Assembly (NCBI RefSeq): GCF_014646675.1
Contig: NZ_BMNS01000001.1
Span: forward strand, 490,212 to 554,211
Direction of reading: 5' to 3'
Origin: Lutibacter litoralis
GTDB taxonomy: Bacteria > Bacteroidota > Bacteroidia > Flavobacteriales > Flavobacteriaceae
Length of the DNA: 64,000 nucleotides
Shown here: positions 35,285-44,497 of the stretch, piece by piece
Layout of the letters: every line of letters starts with the position of its first letter
Position numbering within the stretch: position 1 is the stretch's first letter
Translations under genes and position numbers: made by a program
Notes under the pieces: generated by a model
The model's input: the letters and a program-made list of their open reading frames with translations, nothing else
What the model was told of the DNA's origin: nothing
Database searches by the model: none

Positions 35285-37186
35285 ATGAGTGACGCTATTA
35301 AGCATGAATGTGGAATCGCAATGGTTAGATTGTTAAAACCACTACAGTACTATAAAGATAAATATGGTTCTGCATTTTATGGTTTAAATAAAATGTATTT
35401 GTTAATGGAGAAACAGCACAATCGTGGTCAAGATGGTGCTGGTATTGCAAGTATTAAATTTAATGTTGCTCCTGGAACACGCTATATAAGTCGTGTACGC
35501 TCAAATGCCGACCAACCCATCCAAGATGTTTTTGCTCAAATTAACAATCGTTTAAATGATCTAAATGAACAATTTCCTGAAAAAATTGACGATGTAAATT
35601 GGCAAGTTAAAAATGCGCCTTATATTGGAAATTTATATTTAGGGCATGTGCGCTACGGAACTTTTGGAAAAAATAGTATTGAAGCTGTACATCCTTTTTT
35701 ACGTCAAAGTAATTGGATGCACAAAAGTTTAATTGTAGCAGGTAATTTTAATATGACCAACTCTAAACGTTTGTTTAATGACTTGGTTGAAATTGGTCAA
35801 CATCCAAAAGAAATGACGGATACTGTTACAGTTATGGAGAAGATTGGTCATTTTATTGATGATGAAGTTGCCAAATTATATCAAAAATTAAAAAAAGAAA
35901 AGAACATCTCTAAAAAGAACGCTTCTCCTATAATTGAAAAGCGAATTAATATTAAAAAAATATTAAAAAAATCTGCAAAAAATTGGGATGGAGGGTATGC
36001 AATGGCTGGTTTATTAGGACATGGAGATGCTTTTGTACTGCGCGACCCTGCAGGTATTAGACCGGCGTTTTATTATAAAGATGATGAAGTTGTAGTTGTA
36101 GCCTCAGAACGGCCAGTAATTCAAACTGTATTTAACGTTGCAATGGATGCTGTAAAAGAATTAGAGCCTGGTCATGCACTAATTATGAAGAGAAATGGTA
36201 AGGTTTCAATAGATGAAATTAGAAAGGCGTTGCCTCAAAAATCATGTTCTTTTGAGCGTATTTATTTTTCAAGAGGAAGTGATGCCGATATTTATACAGA
36301 AAGGAAAAGTTTAGGAAAATTAGTATTCCCTAAAGTTTTAGAAAAAATAAATAACGATTTAAGAAACACCGTTTTTTCTTATATTCCTAATACTGCAGAA
36401 ACTTCTTTCTATGGAATGTTTGAAGCAGCAGAAGATTTTCTAAATCAGCAAAAAACAACTGCTATTTTAGATGGCCAACGAAATTTATCTGCTGAAAAAG
36501 TAAAAGAAATTTTAGCAGAAAGACCTCGTATTGAAAAACTTGCAATAAAAGATGCAAAACTTAGAACTTTTATTGCAGACGATAATAGTAGAGATGACTT
36601 GGTTGCACACGTTTACGATGTTACTTATGGAATTGTAAAACCAGATGATAACTTAGTAATTATAGATGATAGTATTGTGAGAGGTACTACTCTAAAAATG
36701 AGTATTATTAAAATTTTAGACCGCTTAAAACCAAAAAAAATTATTATAGTTTCATCGGCTCCACAAATTCGTTATCCTGATTGTTATGGTATTGATATGG
36801 CAAGAATGGGCGATTTTATAGCCTTTAGAGCAGTTTTGGAATTGTTAAAAGAAACCAATAACTATAATTTGGTTGAAGAGGTATATACCAAATGCAAAGC
36901 GCAACAACAATCAGAAGATTCCGAAATTGAAAATGCTGTTAAAGAAATTTATAATGCTTTTTCAGATGAACAAATCTCAGATAAGATAGCTCAAATGCTA
37001 AAGACAGAAGAGATAACTTCTGAGGTTGAAATTATTTATCAATCTGTTGAAAATTTGCATAAGGCATGTCCAAACCACTTGGGAGATTGGTATTTTACCG
37101 GAGATTATCCAACACCAGGAGGAAACAGAGTTGTAAATGATTCTTTTATTAATTTTTACGAAGGAAGCAACAAAAGAGCTTATTAA
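35285..37186 (+). CDS. Amidophosphoribosyltransferase-like protein, long form
   Basis: The 633-residue protein combines a class II glutamine amidotransferase domain and a phosphoribosyltransferase domain with the PRPP loop VIIDDSIVRGTTLK (about residues 460-473). PurF makes phosphoribosylamine in purine synthesis. Cys9 would be the nucleophile after removal of eight residues, as in enzymes with a propeptide. EKQHNRGQDGAGIAS (about 42-56) is the glutaminase motif. It is about 130 residues longer than typical PurF (470-505), with inserts. I recall this length as usual for one Bacteroidota class. A separate ordinary PurF may exist elsewhere in the genome. Confidence 0.85.
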   Translation: MSDAIKHECGIAMVRLLKPLQYYKDKYGSAFYGLNKMYLLMEKQHNRGQDGAGIASIKFNVAPGTRYISRVRSNADQPIQDVFAQINNRLNDLNEQFPEKIDDVNWQVKNAPYIGNLYLGHVRYGTFGKNSIEAVHPFLRQSNWMHKSLIVAGNFNMTNSKRLFNDLVEIGQHPKEMTDTVTVMEKIGHFIDDEVAKLYQKLKKEKNISKKNASPIIEKRINIKKILKKSAKNWDGGYAMAGLLGHGDAFVLRDPAGIRPAFYYKDDEVVVVASERPVIQTVFNVAMDAVKELEPGHALIMKRNGKVSIDEIRKALPQKSCSFERIYFSRGSDADIYTERKSLGKLVFPKVLEKINNDLRNTVFSYIPNTAETSFYGMFEAAEDFLNQQKTTAILDGQRNLSAEKVKEILAERPRIEKLAIKDAKLRTFIADDNSRDDLVAHVYDVTYGIVKPDDNLVIIDDSIVRGTTLKMSIIKILDRLKPKKIIIVSSAPQIRYPDCYGIDMARMGDFIAFRAVLELLKETNNYNLVEEVYTKCKAQQQSEDSEIENAVKEIYNAFSDEQISDKIAQMLKTEEITSEVEIIYQSVENLHKACPNHLGDWYFTGDYPTPGGNRVVNDSFINFYEGSNKRAY

Positions 37187-37190
37187 AAAC

Positions 37191-37222
37191 AAAAAAACTC
37201 ACCAAATTGGTGAGTTTTTTTT
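37191..37222. terminator. Bidirectional intrinsic terminator
   Basis: AAAAAAACTCACCA (37191-37204) pairs perfectly with TGGTGAGTTTTTTT (37208-37221) around AAT. It serves the purF-like gene and the convergent sod gene. Confidence 0.88.
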
Positions 37223-37241
37223 AACCTATTTATTAAAAATA

Positions 37242-37850
37242 TTATTTGTTTTCAGCATATAGTTTTTCAACATGATTCCAGTTTATTACATTAAAAAATG
37301 CATTTATATAATCTGGCCTTCTATTTTGATAATGCAAGTAGTATGCATGTTCCCAAACATCTATTGCTAGTATTGGAAAACCTCCACAGCTAACACCTGG
37401 CATTAATGGATTGTCTTGATTTGGAGTTGAGCAAATTTCAACTTTTCCTCCTTTATGCACACATAACCAAGCCCATCCAGATCCAAAACGAGTTGCAGCA
37501 GCTTTAGCAAAAGCATCTTTAAAAGCATCAACAGAACCAAATTCGGCTACAATAGCATCTTTTAATTCTCCAGATAAATATCCTTTTCCTTCAGGATTCA
37601 TTACATCCCAAAAAAGGCAGTGGTTATAAAAACCTCCACCATTATTTCTTACAGCTGCATTGTTCATATCTAATCCACCTAAAATAGCTTCAATAGATTT
37701 TCCTTCTAAATCGGTTCCAGCAATTGCATTGTTTAAATTGTTTGTATAACCTTGATGATGTTTTGTATGGTGAATTTCCATAGTTCTTGCATCAATATTT
37801 GGTTCTAACGCGTCATAAGCGTACGGTAATTTTGGTAATTCAAATGACAT
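37242..37850 (-). CDS. sod: Superoxide dismutase (Fe/Mn)
   Basis: This enzyme converts superoxide to H2O2 and O2. The 202-residue protein begins [17 protein letters not shown], has the metal ligands in [17 protein letters not shown] (about residues 24-40) and GFYNHCLFW (about 73-81), and the signature [18 protein letters not shown] (about 164-181). The choice of Fe or Mn cannot be made from the sequence with certainty. It has no signal peptide, so it is cytoplasmic. Confidence 0.95.
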   Translation of the reverse strand: MSFELPKLPYAYDALEPNIDARTMEIHHTKHHQGYTNNLNNAIAGTDLEGKSIEAILGGLDMNNAAVRNNGGGFYNHCLFWDVMNPEGKGYLSGELKDAIVAEFGSVDAFKDAFAKAAATRFGSGWAWLCVHKGGKVEICSTPNQDNPLMPGVSCGGFPILAIDVWEHAYYLHYQNRRPDYINAFFNVINWNHVEKLYAENK

Positions 37851-37904
37851 AGTTGTATGTGTTTTTTAGTTAAACTTAATTATTTTTCTTTTTTCGCAAT
37901 TATT

Positions 37905-37912
37905 CAAAGGTA
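37905..37912 (-). promoter_or_regulatory. TAnnTTTG box upstream of sod
   Basis: On the minus strand it reads TACCTTTG, 54 bases before the ATG at 37850, leaving a longer leader than most genes here. Confidence 0.35.
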
Positions 37913-38014
37913 ACGAACCATTCTCATTTTAAAAAATTCTAAAAATCAAATGTTCTTATAGTAGTATTAGCAATAGTTATAAACTAAGACTCCACAGTAA
38001 AATATTTCACTTTC

Positions 38015-39037
38015 TTAATAATTTGCATCTTCAGGATATTTCGCCATAAATTCTCCTGCTTTTTCCACCATTTTTTTACTTCCACAGAAAAATGGAACAC
38101 GTTGGTGCAATTCTGTTGGTTTTATATCCATAATTCTTCTATAGCCATCAGTTGCCCTTCCATTTGCTTGCTCTGCTAAAAAAGCCATTGGATTACATTC
38201 GTAAAGTAACCGTAATTTCCCCTTAGGACCAATAGCACTAGTTGGGTACAAATAGATACCGCCTTTTATCATATTTCTATGAAAGTCAGACACTAAAGAA
38301 CCAATATAACGAGAGGTATAAGGTCTATTATCTTTTTCTTCTTGACAGTATTTTAAATAGTCTTTTACACCTTGTGGAAAATGAACATAATTTCCTTCAT
38401 TTATAGAATAAATTTTCCCTTCTTCTGGAAATTTAAAATCTGGATGTGATAGGTAAAATGAACCAATTGCAGGATTTAATGTAAAACCATTTACACCATG
38501 ACCCGAAGTGTAAACTAACATAGTTGAAGTTCCGTAAACTACATAGCCCGCAGCAACTTGTAAATTACCAGGTTGTAAAAAATCGGACAATTCAACTGGG
38601 GTTCCAATAGGAGTTACGCGTTTGTAAATTGAAAAAATTGTTCCAACTGAAACATTTACATCAATATTTGATGAGCCATCTAAAGGGTCTATTAAAACTA
38701 CATATTTATTTTCGTTAGTACCTTGTTTCCCTCTTATGGTAACAAAATCATCTTCTTCTTCACTCGCAATGCCACATACTATTTCTCTATTTATTAAGGT
38801 TTCCATAAACACCTTATTAGCATAAACATCTAATTTTTGTTGATCTTCCCCTTGAATATTTGTTTCACCAGCATTCCCCATAATATCAACCAAACCAGCT
38901 TTGTTCACCTTATAATTTACAATTTTAGCAGCAAGTTTAACAGAGCTTAAAAGTCTAGAAAATTCTCCAGAAGTAGATTTATAATGCCTTTGATTTTCAA
39001 TAATAAATTCTCCTAGTGTTAAGTTATTGGTTTCCAT
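38015..39037 (-). CDS. fbp: Fructose-1,6-bisphosphatase, class 1
   Basis: This gluconeogenic enzyme hydrolyses fructose-1,6-bisphosphate. The 340-residue protein has the metal site [20 protein letters not shown] (about residues 118-137) and the C-terminal substrate site [19 protein letters not shown] (about 280-298). It stands alone, divergent from the GNAT gene. Confidence 0.95.
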   Translation of the reverse strand: METNNLTLGEFIIENQRHYKSTSGEFSRLLSSVKLAAKIVNYKVNKAGLVDIMGNAGETNIQGEDQQKLDVYANKVFMETLINREIVCGIASEEEDDFVTIRGKQGTNENKYVVLIDPLDGSSNIDVNVSVGTIFSIYKRVTPIGTPVELSDFLQPGNLQVAAGYVVYGTSTMLVYTSGHGVNGFTLNPAIGSFYLSHPDFKFPEEGKIYSINEGNYVHFPQGVKDYLKYCQEEKDNRPYTSRYIGSLVSDFHRNMIKGGIYLYPTSAIGPKGKLRLLYECNPMAFLAEQANGRATDGYRRIMDIKPTELHQRVPFFCGSKKMVEKAGEFMAKYPEDANY

Positions 39038-39160
39038 TTTAGTTATTTGAAGTTTGGCACTACAAATATCGAAAAATTAATTTTGAAAAAGGGAGGAGTT
39101 TGTAAGATAGTTTGAATAAAGATTTTTTATTTTAGCCATAACTATATAATTAACATAAGT

Positions 39161-39637
39161 ATGGATTTTACAATTAGAGATGCAAAAATAGAAGATGTTC
39201 CTTCAATTTTAAATTTAATTAAAGAGTTAGCGCATTTTGAAAAAGAGGCAGATGCAGTTGAAGTTACGGTAAATGATTTAGAGAAAGATGGCTTTGGAGA
39301 AACTCCCTTATTTAAAATATTTGTAGCAGAAATTGCTAAAGAAATTGTTGGAATTGCATTATTTTATCCACGGTATTCAACTTGGAAAGGGCCTACAATT
39401 CATTTAGAAGATTTAATTGTAACAGAACAAAAGAGAGGACTAAAAATTGGAAGTGCTTTGTATAAAAAAGTAATAGAATATGGTTTTAAGAAAGGTGTAA
39501 AACGTATTGAATGGAATGTTCTAGATTGGAATGAACCCGCAATAGATTTTTATGAAAGTACAGGCGCAAAAGTGCTAAGAGATTGGGATACTGCTCAAAT
39601 AGATAGAAATTCAATGAAAAAATATTTAAACAATTAA
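39161..39637 (+). CDS. GNAT family N-acetyltransferase
   Basis: The 158-residue protein has the GNAT fold with the acetyl-CoA loop EQKRGLKIGSALYKKVIEYG (about residues 89-108) and WNVLDWNEPAIDFYESTGAK (about 118-137), which is typical of the diamine/thialysine acetyltransferase (SAT-like) group. The substrate is not certain. It ends one base before the aspartate kinase gene, so both are probably in one transcript. Confidence 0.88.
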   Translation: MDFTIRDAKIEDVPSILNLIKELAHFEKEADAVEVTVNDLEKDGFGETPLFKIFVAEIAKEIVGIALFYPRYSTWKGPTIHLEDLIVTEQKRGLKIGSALYKKVIEYGFKKGVKRIEWNVLDWNEPAIDFYESTGAKVLRDWDTAQIDRNSMKKYLNN

Positions 39638-39638
39638 C

Positions 39639-40883
39639 GTGAAGGTTTATAAGTTTGGTGGTGCGTCTGTGAAAGATGCAGAAAGTATAAGAAATGTAGT
39701 ACGGGTTTTAAAACATGAAGGTTTTGAAAATACGCTTATTATTATTTCTGCAATGGGAAAAATGACTAATGCTTTTGAAAAAGTTGTACACGCGTACTAT
39801 CATAAATCTGAAGATTTAAGAGCTGAAATAGAAGTTGTTAGAGATTTTCACATCGATTTGGTTGAGAACTTATTTGAAGAAAAACAACCAATTTTAGTTG
39901 AAATTGAGTTGTTATTTGGGCAATTAAGTGGCTTTTTAGCCAAAAATAAGACAACGGATTATAATTTTATTTACGACCAAGTTGTTGGTTATGGAGAGTT
40001 ACTTTCAACAAAAATAATTAGTAGTTATCTAAATATTGCTGGTATTACAAACAATTGGATAGATGTTAGAGATTTTATAAAAACCGATAGTACTTATAGA
40101 AATGCATCTGTTAATTGGCAACAAACTTGTGATAATATTAAAACTTTAGATACTCATAATTTATATATAACTCAAGGTTTTTTAGGGAGTAATTCTAAAA
40201 GTAAAAGCACCACTTTAGGTCGAGAAGGATCAGACTATTCGGCTGCTATATTTGCCTTTTGTTTAAATGCTGAAAGTGTAACAATATGGAAAGATGTTGA
40301 TGGTGTCTTAAATGCAGATCCTCGTTATTTTGAAAAAACAATATTACTGAAACAAATATCTTATAGTGAAGCTATTGAAATGGCTTTTTATGGCGCTTCC
40401 GTTATTCATCCAAAAACATTAAAACCACTCGAAAATAAAAAAATACCTTTAAATGTTCGCTCATTTTATAATTTAGAAAATAATGGTTCAACTGTAAGTA
40501 AGGGGCAACATTTATCTCCAGAAATTCCTTGTTTTATTTTAAAAAGGGAACAAATTTTAGTATCTATTTCTGCACTAGATTTTTCTTTTATGGTAGAGCA
40601 CAATTTAAGTGATATTTTTAGAATTTTACACGATTGTAAGCTAAAAGTAAATCTTATTCAAAATTCTGCACTAAGTTTTTCGGTTTGTTTAGAAGATAAA
40701 TTTAATAATTTCGATGCTTTTTTATTAAAAATAACACCTAAATACAATGTCACTTTTGTTAACAATGTTTCTCTTTATACAATTAGACACGCTAACCAAA
40801 ATGCCATTAATTTAGTAGAAAAAAAGGGAACTGTACTTTTGAAACAAGCCACAAAAGGAACGGTGCAACTTATTATGCAATAA
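39639..40883 (+). CDS. Aspartate kinase, monofunctional
   Basis: This enzyme phosphorylates aspartate at the head of the lysine/threonine/methionine pathway. The 414-residue protein starts with GTG at 39639, which directly gives MKVYKFGGASVKDAESIRNV. It also has LGREGSDYSAAIFA (about residues 197-210) and VTIWKDVDGVLNADPR (about 218-233). The C-terminal part (about 300-414) is a diverged ACT-type regulatory region. There is no homoserine dehydrogenase domain. Confidence 0.92.
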   Translation: MKVYKFGGASVKDAESIRNVVRVLKHEGFENTLIIISAMGKMTNAFEKVVHAYYHKSEDLRAEIEVVRDFHIDLVENLFEEKQPILVEIELLFGQLSGFLAKNKTTDYNFIYDQVVGYGELLSTKIISSYLNIAGITNNWIDVRDFIKTDSTYRNASVNWQQTCDNIKTLDTHNLYITQGFLGSNSKSKSTTLGREGSDYSAAIFAFCLNAESVTIWKDVDGVLNADPRYFEKTILLKQISYSEAIEMAFYGASVIHPKTLKPLENKKIPLNVRSFYNLENNGSTVSKGQHLSPEIPCFILKREQILVSISALDFSFMVEHNLSDIFRILHDCKLKVNLIQNSALSFSVCLEDKFNNFDAFLLKITPKYNVTFVNNVSLYTIRHANQNAINLVEKKGTVLLKQATKGTVQLIMQ

Positions 40884-40890
40884 TTTTATG

Positions 40891-40898
40891 TATTTTTG
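40891..40898 (+). promoter_or_regulatory. TAnnTTTG box upstream of the fused acyltransferase gene
   Basis: TATTTTTG lies 23 bases before the ATG at 40922 and after the aspartate kinase stop. Confidence 0.42.
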
Positions 40899-40921
40899 TA
40901 GTTATCTTTAATTAAATTTAA

Positions 40922-42742
40922 ATGAGTTTAGTAACACCGAAAGAAGTTTCGAAAGTAATAAATCTTGATAAATATGGGTTTATAGGTACATTTTTTGGTT
41001 GGGTATTAATGAGAATTTTACGAATTTCTACCATAAATAAAATTTATAATAAACATAAACATTTAAAGGATTTAAATTTTTTTACAGCCCTTTTAGACGA
41101 TCTACAAATAAAATTTGAAATTCCAGAAGAAGATTTAAAAAGAATTCCAAAAGATGGTGCTTTTATTACAGTTTCAAATCACCCTCTTGGTGGAATTGAC
41201 GGTATTTTACTATTAAAATTATTAATTGAAAAAAGACCAGATTATAAAATAATTGCTAATTTTTTACTGCATAGAATTGAGCCAATGAAGCCTTTTATTA
41301 TGCCTGTAAACCCTTTTGAAGACAGAAAGGACGCAAAATCGAGTATTGCGGGAATAAAAAAAGCACTCTTGCATATTCAAGAAGGTAAACCATTGGGTGT
41401 TTTTCCGGCAGGTGAAGTTTCCACTTATAAAGACGGCAAATTAATTGTTGATAGACCTTGGGAAGAAGGTGCCATAAAACTAATTCAGAAAGCAAAAGTT
41501 CCTGTAATTCCTATTTATTTTCACGCAAAAAACAGTCGATTATTCTATTTTCTATCTAAACTAAACCCTACACTTAGAACGGCAAAATTGCCTTCAGAAT
41601 TATTGTCTCAAAAAGAACGTATTATTAAGGTTAGAATAGGAAAAGCTATACCTGTTAAAGATCAAGAAGAGTGCGACACTACAAAAGATTTTTGTGACTT
41701 TATTCGAAGAAAAACGTATATGTTAGCAAACCCTTTTGAAAAGAAGTCAAAAACTATAAATGCTTCATCGTTAAAAAAAACTAAGCAACCTAAAAAAATT
41801 GTTAGTCAAAAAAATAATGATAAAATTATTCAGGAAGTAGATGCACTTCGCAATTCTAATGGTAGATTGTTAAAAAGTAAAGATTATGAAGTCTTTTTTG
41901 CATCAAGTAAAGAAATTCCTAATATAAAATTTGAGATTGGACGTTTGCGTGAAATTACGTTTAGAGAAGTTGGTGAAGGGACTAATGAATCTATAGATTT
42001 AGATAGATTTGATGGGTTTTATCATCATTTATTCTTATGGGATGATGCTGAAAAGAAGCTTGTTGGAGCATATAGAATGGGCTTAGGTAAAGATATTTAT
42101 AAAAAACATGGCATAGAAGGTTTTTACATACATACTCTCTTTAAGTTTGAACCAGAATTGTATTCAATGATGGAAAATTCTATTGAAATGGGACGTGCAT
42201 TCATCATTAAAGAATACCAGCAAAAACCGATGCCGTTATTTTTACTTTGGAAAGGTATTGTGCATGTAACATTGCGCTATCCAGAATATAAATATTTAAT
42301 TGGAGGCGTTAGCATTAGTAATCAATTTTCTAATTTTTCAAAATCGTTAATGATTGAGTTTATGAAATCTCATTATTACGATCCATATATTGCACAATAT
42401 ATTCATCCTAAAAAAGAATACAAGGTAAAGTTAAAAGATGCCGATAAAGATTTTGTTTTTGATGCTACCAAAGCAGACATGAATAAATTTGATAAAGTTA
42501 TTGATGAAATTGAACCTGGAGCGCTTAGAATTCCTGTATTAATTAAAAAATATGTAAAGCAAAATGCGCGCTTAGTTGCATTTAACGTTGATCCTAAGTT
42601 TAATAATGCTGTAGATGGGTTAATGTATATTAGAGTAGCAGACATACCAGAAAGTACTGTAAAACCAGTTATGGAAGAGTTTCAGGCAGAGCTCGAGAGT
42701 AGCTTAGAAAATGAGAACTTAGAAATTAAAATCACTTCATAA
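40922..42742 (+). CDS. Fused PlsC-type and GNAT-type acyltransferase (OlsF-like aminolipid synthase)
   Basis: The 606-residue protein joins two acyltransferases. The N-terminal half (about 30-280) is PlsC-like, with SNHPLGGIDGILLL (about 82-95) and the later FPAGEVSTYKDG (about 161-172). A basic linker (about 275-300) leads to a GNAT-like half (about 320-590) with VGAYRMGLGKDIY and EMGRAFI, as in hemolysin/OlsB-type N-acyltransferases. OlsF, described in Serratia and Flavobacterium, uses this layout to make ornithine lipid in two steps, and GlsB/GlsA make glycine lipids in Bacteroides. I infer ornithine or glycine lipid synthesis here. The product amino acid cannot be read from the sequence. 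Confidence 0.87.
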   Translation: MSLVTPKEVSKVINLDKYGFIGTFFGWVLMRILRISTINKIYNKHKHLKDLNFFTALLDDLQIKFEIPEEDLKRIPKDGAFITVSNHPLGGIDGILLLKLLIEKRPDYKIIANFLLHRIEPMKPFIMPVNPFEDRKDAKSSIAGIKKALLHIQEGKPLGVFPAGEVSTYKDGKLIVDRPWEEGAIKLIQKAKVPVIPIYFHAKNSRLFYFLSKLNPTLRTAKLPSELLSQKERIIKVRIGKAIPVKDQEECDTTKDFCDFIRRKTYMLANPFEKKSKTINASSLKKTKQPKKIVSQKNNDKIIQEVDALRNSNGRLLKSKDYEVFFASSKEIPNIKFEIGRLREITFREVGEGTNESIDLDRFDGFYHHLFLWDDAEKKLVGAYRMGLGKDIYKKHGIEGFYIHTLFKFEPELYSMMENSIEMGRAFIIKEYQQKPMPLFLLWKGIVHVTLRYPEYKYLIGGVSISNQFSNFSKSLMIEFMKSHYYDPYIAQYIHPKKEYKVKLKDADKDFVFDATKADMNKFDKVIDEIEPGALRIPVLIKKYVKQNARLVAFNVDPKFNNAVDGLMYIRVADIPESTVKPVMEEFQAELESSLENENLEIKITS

Positions 42743-42753
42743 AAAATAATACC

Positions 42754-42796
42754 AAAAGCAGCTTGAAAATAATTATTATTTTCAAGCTGCTTTTTT
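42754..42796. terminator. Strong bidirectional intrinsic terminator
   Basis: A perfect 19-base stem (42754-42772 with 42776-42794) around a TTA loop includes AGCAGCTTGAAAATAA, flanked by A and T runs. It sits between the convergent acyltransferase and ALDH genes. Confidence 0.9.
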
Positions 42797-42814
42797 ATCT
42801 TAAAAAATTAACTG

Positions 42815-44368
42815 TTACAAGTCAAATTTAATTCCTTGTGCAAGTGGTAATTCTGTTGTGTAATTTATAGTATTTGTTTGGCGACGCATATAAACTTTCC
42901 AAGCATCTGATCCAGATTCTCTTCCGCCCCCAGTTTCTTTTTCGCCACCAAAAGCACCACCAATTTCGGCACCAGAAGTACCAATATTTACATTTGCAAT
43001 TCCGCAATCTGATCCTGCTTGCGATAAAAACAACTCTGCCTCACGCAAATTATTTGTCATTATTGCAGATGAAAGTCCTTGATTTACTCCATTCTGAATT
43101 TCAATAGCATTGTTAATATCACCCGTATATTTTAATAAATACAAAATAGGGGCAAAGGTTTCGTGTTGAACAATTTTAAAATGATTTTCAGCTTCAGCAA
43201 TGGCTGGTTGTACATAACAACCCGTTTCAAAACCTTTACCGGTTAAAACACCACCTTCAACTAATAATTTTCCACCTTCTTCAACAACCTTTGTTAATGC
43301 ATTTTGATACATTTTAACAGCATCTTTGTCAATTAAAGGTCCTACATGATTATTTTCATCTAAAGGATTTCCAATGCGTAATTGTTTATATGCTGCAACC
43401 AAAGCATCTTTTACTTTGGTGTACATAGATTCGTGAATAATTAATCTTCGTGTAGATGTACAACGTTGGCCAGCAGTTCCTACAGCTCCAAAAACGGCTC
43501 CAATAACGGTCATTTTTAAATCTGCATCTGGTGTTACAATAATGGCATTATTTCCTCCTAATTCTAACAGCGATTTTCCTAGACGTTCTCCAACTGTTTT
43601 TCCAACAATTTTACCCATTCTGGTTGAACCAGTTGCTGAAATTAATGGCACTCTTTTGTCAGTAGTCATAAACTCACCAACTATATAATTTCCATTAATT
43701 ATGTTTGAAATTCCTTCGGGCAAGTTGTTTTCTTTTAAAACACCAGCTATAATATTTTGACAAGCAATACTGCACAAAGGAGCTTTTTCTGAAGCTTTCC
43801 AAATACAAACATCACCAGAAACCCATGCCAATGCTGTATTCCAAGCCCAAACTGCTACAGGAAAATTAAATGCAGAAATAATTCCAACTATTCCGAGAGG
43901 ATGGTATTGTTCATACATTCTATGTCCAGGACGTTCAGAATGCATTGTAAGTCCATGTAATTGACGTGATAAACCGACTGCAAAATCGCAGATATCAATC
44001 ATTTCTTGAACTTCACCCAAACCTTCTTGTAGAGATTTACCCATTTCATAAGAAACAAGCTCACCTAAAGGTTGTTTTAGTTCTCTTAGTTTATTACCAA
44101 ATTGTCTTACAATTTCTCCACGTTGCGGAGCTGGTTTTAACCTCCAACTTTTAAAAGCAGTTTGTGCATTTTCAATAACTTGCTCGTAATCTGTTTTGGT
44201 AGTTGAAGTTAACTTTCCAATTAATTCCCCATCAACTGGAGAATACGATTTAATAACTTCACCATTTCCAAATGAATTGAAACCTGTTGATGTTCCGTTA
44301 TTTAATTGTTTAACACCTAATTTTTTTAGTGCTCTTTGTATTGTTTCTTTTAAAGTTGTGGCCTCCAT
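42815..44368 (-). CDS. Aldehyde dehydrogenase, ALDH7 (2-aminoadipate semialdehyde) type
   Basis: The 517-residue NAD-dependent dehydrogenase has the catalytic Cys in GTAGQRCTSTRRLI (about residues 296-309) and Glu in LLELGGNNAIIV (about 263-274). The C-terminal GGAFGGEKETGGGRESGSDA and the N-terminal NSFGNGEVIKSYSPVDG resemble ALDH7A1/AmaB, which oxidise 2-aminoadipate 6-semialdehyde or piperideine-6-carboxylate in lysine breakdown. The gene stands alone. A saccharopine-dehydrogenase-family gene occurs 41 kb away. Confidence 0.88.
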   Translation of the reverse strand: MEATTLKETIQRALKKLGVKQLNNGTSTGFNSFGNGEVIKSYSPVDGELIGKLTSTTKTDYEQVIENAQTAFKSWRLKPAPQRGEIVRQFGNKLRELKQPLGELVSYEMGKSLQEGLGEVQEMIDICDFAVGLSRQLHGLTMHSERPGHRMYEQYHPLGIVGIISAFNFPVAVWAWNTALAWVSGDVCIWKASEKAPLCSIACQNIIAGVLKENNLPEGISNIINGNYIVGEFMTTDKRVPLISATGSTRMGKIVGKTVGERLGKSLLELGGNNAIIVTPDADLKMTVIGAVFGAVGTAGQRCTSTRRLIIHESMYTKVKDALVAAYKQLRIGNPLDENNHVGPLIDKDAVKMYQNALTKVVEEGGKLLVEGGVLTGKGFETGCYVQPAIAEAENHFKIVQHETFAPILYLLKYTGDINNAIEIQNGVNQGLSSAIMTNNLREAELFLSQAGSDCGIANVNIGTSGAEIGGAFGGEKETGGGRESGSDAWKVYMRRQTNTINYTTELPLAQGIKFDL

Positions 44369-44397
44369 GTTAAATATTGTTTATTATATTCTATTAA

Positions 44398-44405
44398 CAA
44401 AGCTA
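44398..44405 (-). promoter_or_regulatory. TAnnTTTG box upstream of the ALDH gene
   Basis: On the minus strand it reads TAGCTTTG, 29 bases before the ATG at 44368. Confidence 0.4.
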
Positions 44406-44420
44406 CGAATATTAAATGGT

Positions 44421-44454
44421 AAAAAAAGTAAAGCCGTTTCAAATTCGAAACGGC
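44421..44454 (-). terminator. Intrinsic terminator after the sigma/anti-sigma unit
   Basis: GCCGTTTC (44433-44440) pairs with GAAACGGC (44447-44454). On the minus strand the stem is followed by a T-rich run (44421-44432). It lies 43 bases past the stop of the barrel protein gene. Confidence 0.75.
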
Positions 44455-44497
44455 CCTCTTCATTCAATATTTGGTAACCAGCCAAATAATAAACCAA

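Noticed and set aside
42754-42796. A perfect 19-base hairpin considered as a small RNA or mobile element end
   Set aside because: It has A and T runs on its two sides and sits between two convergent stop codons, as a bidirectional terminator does.
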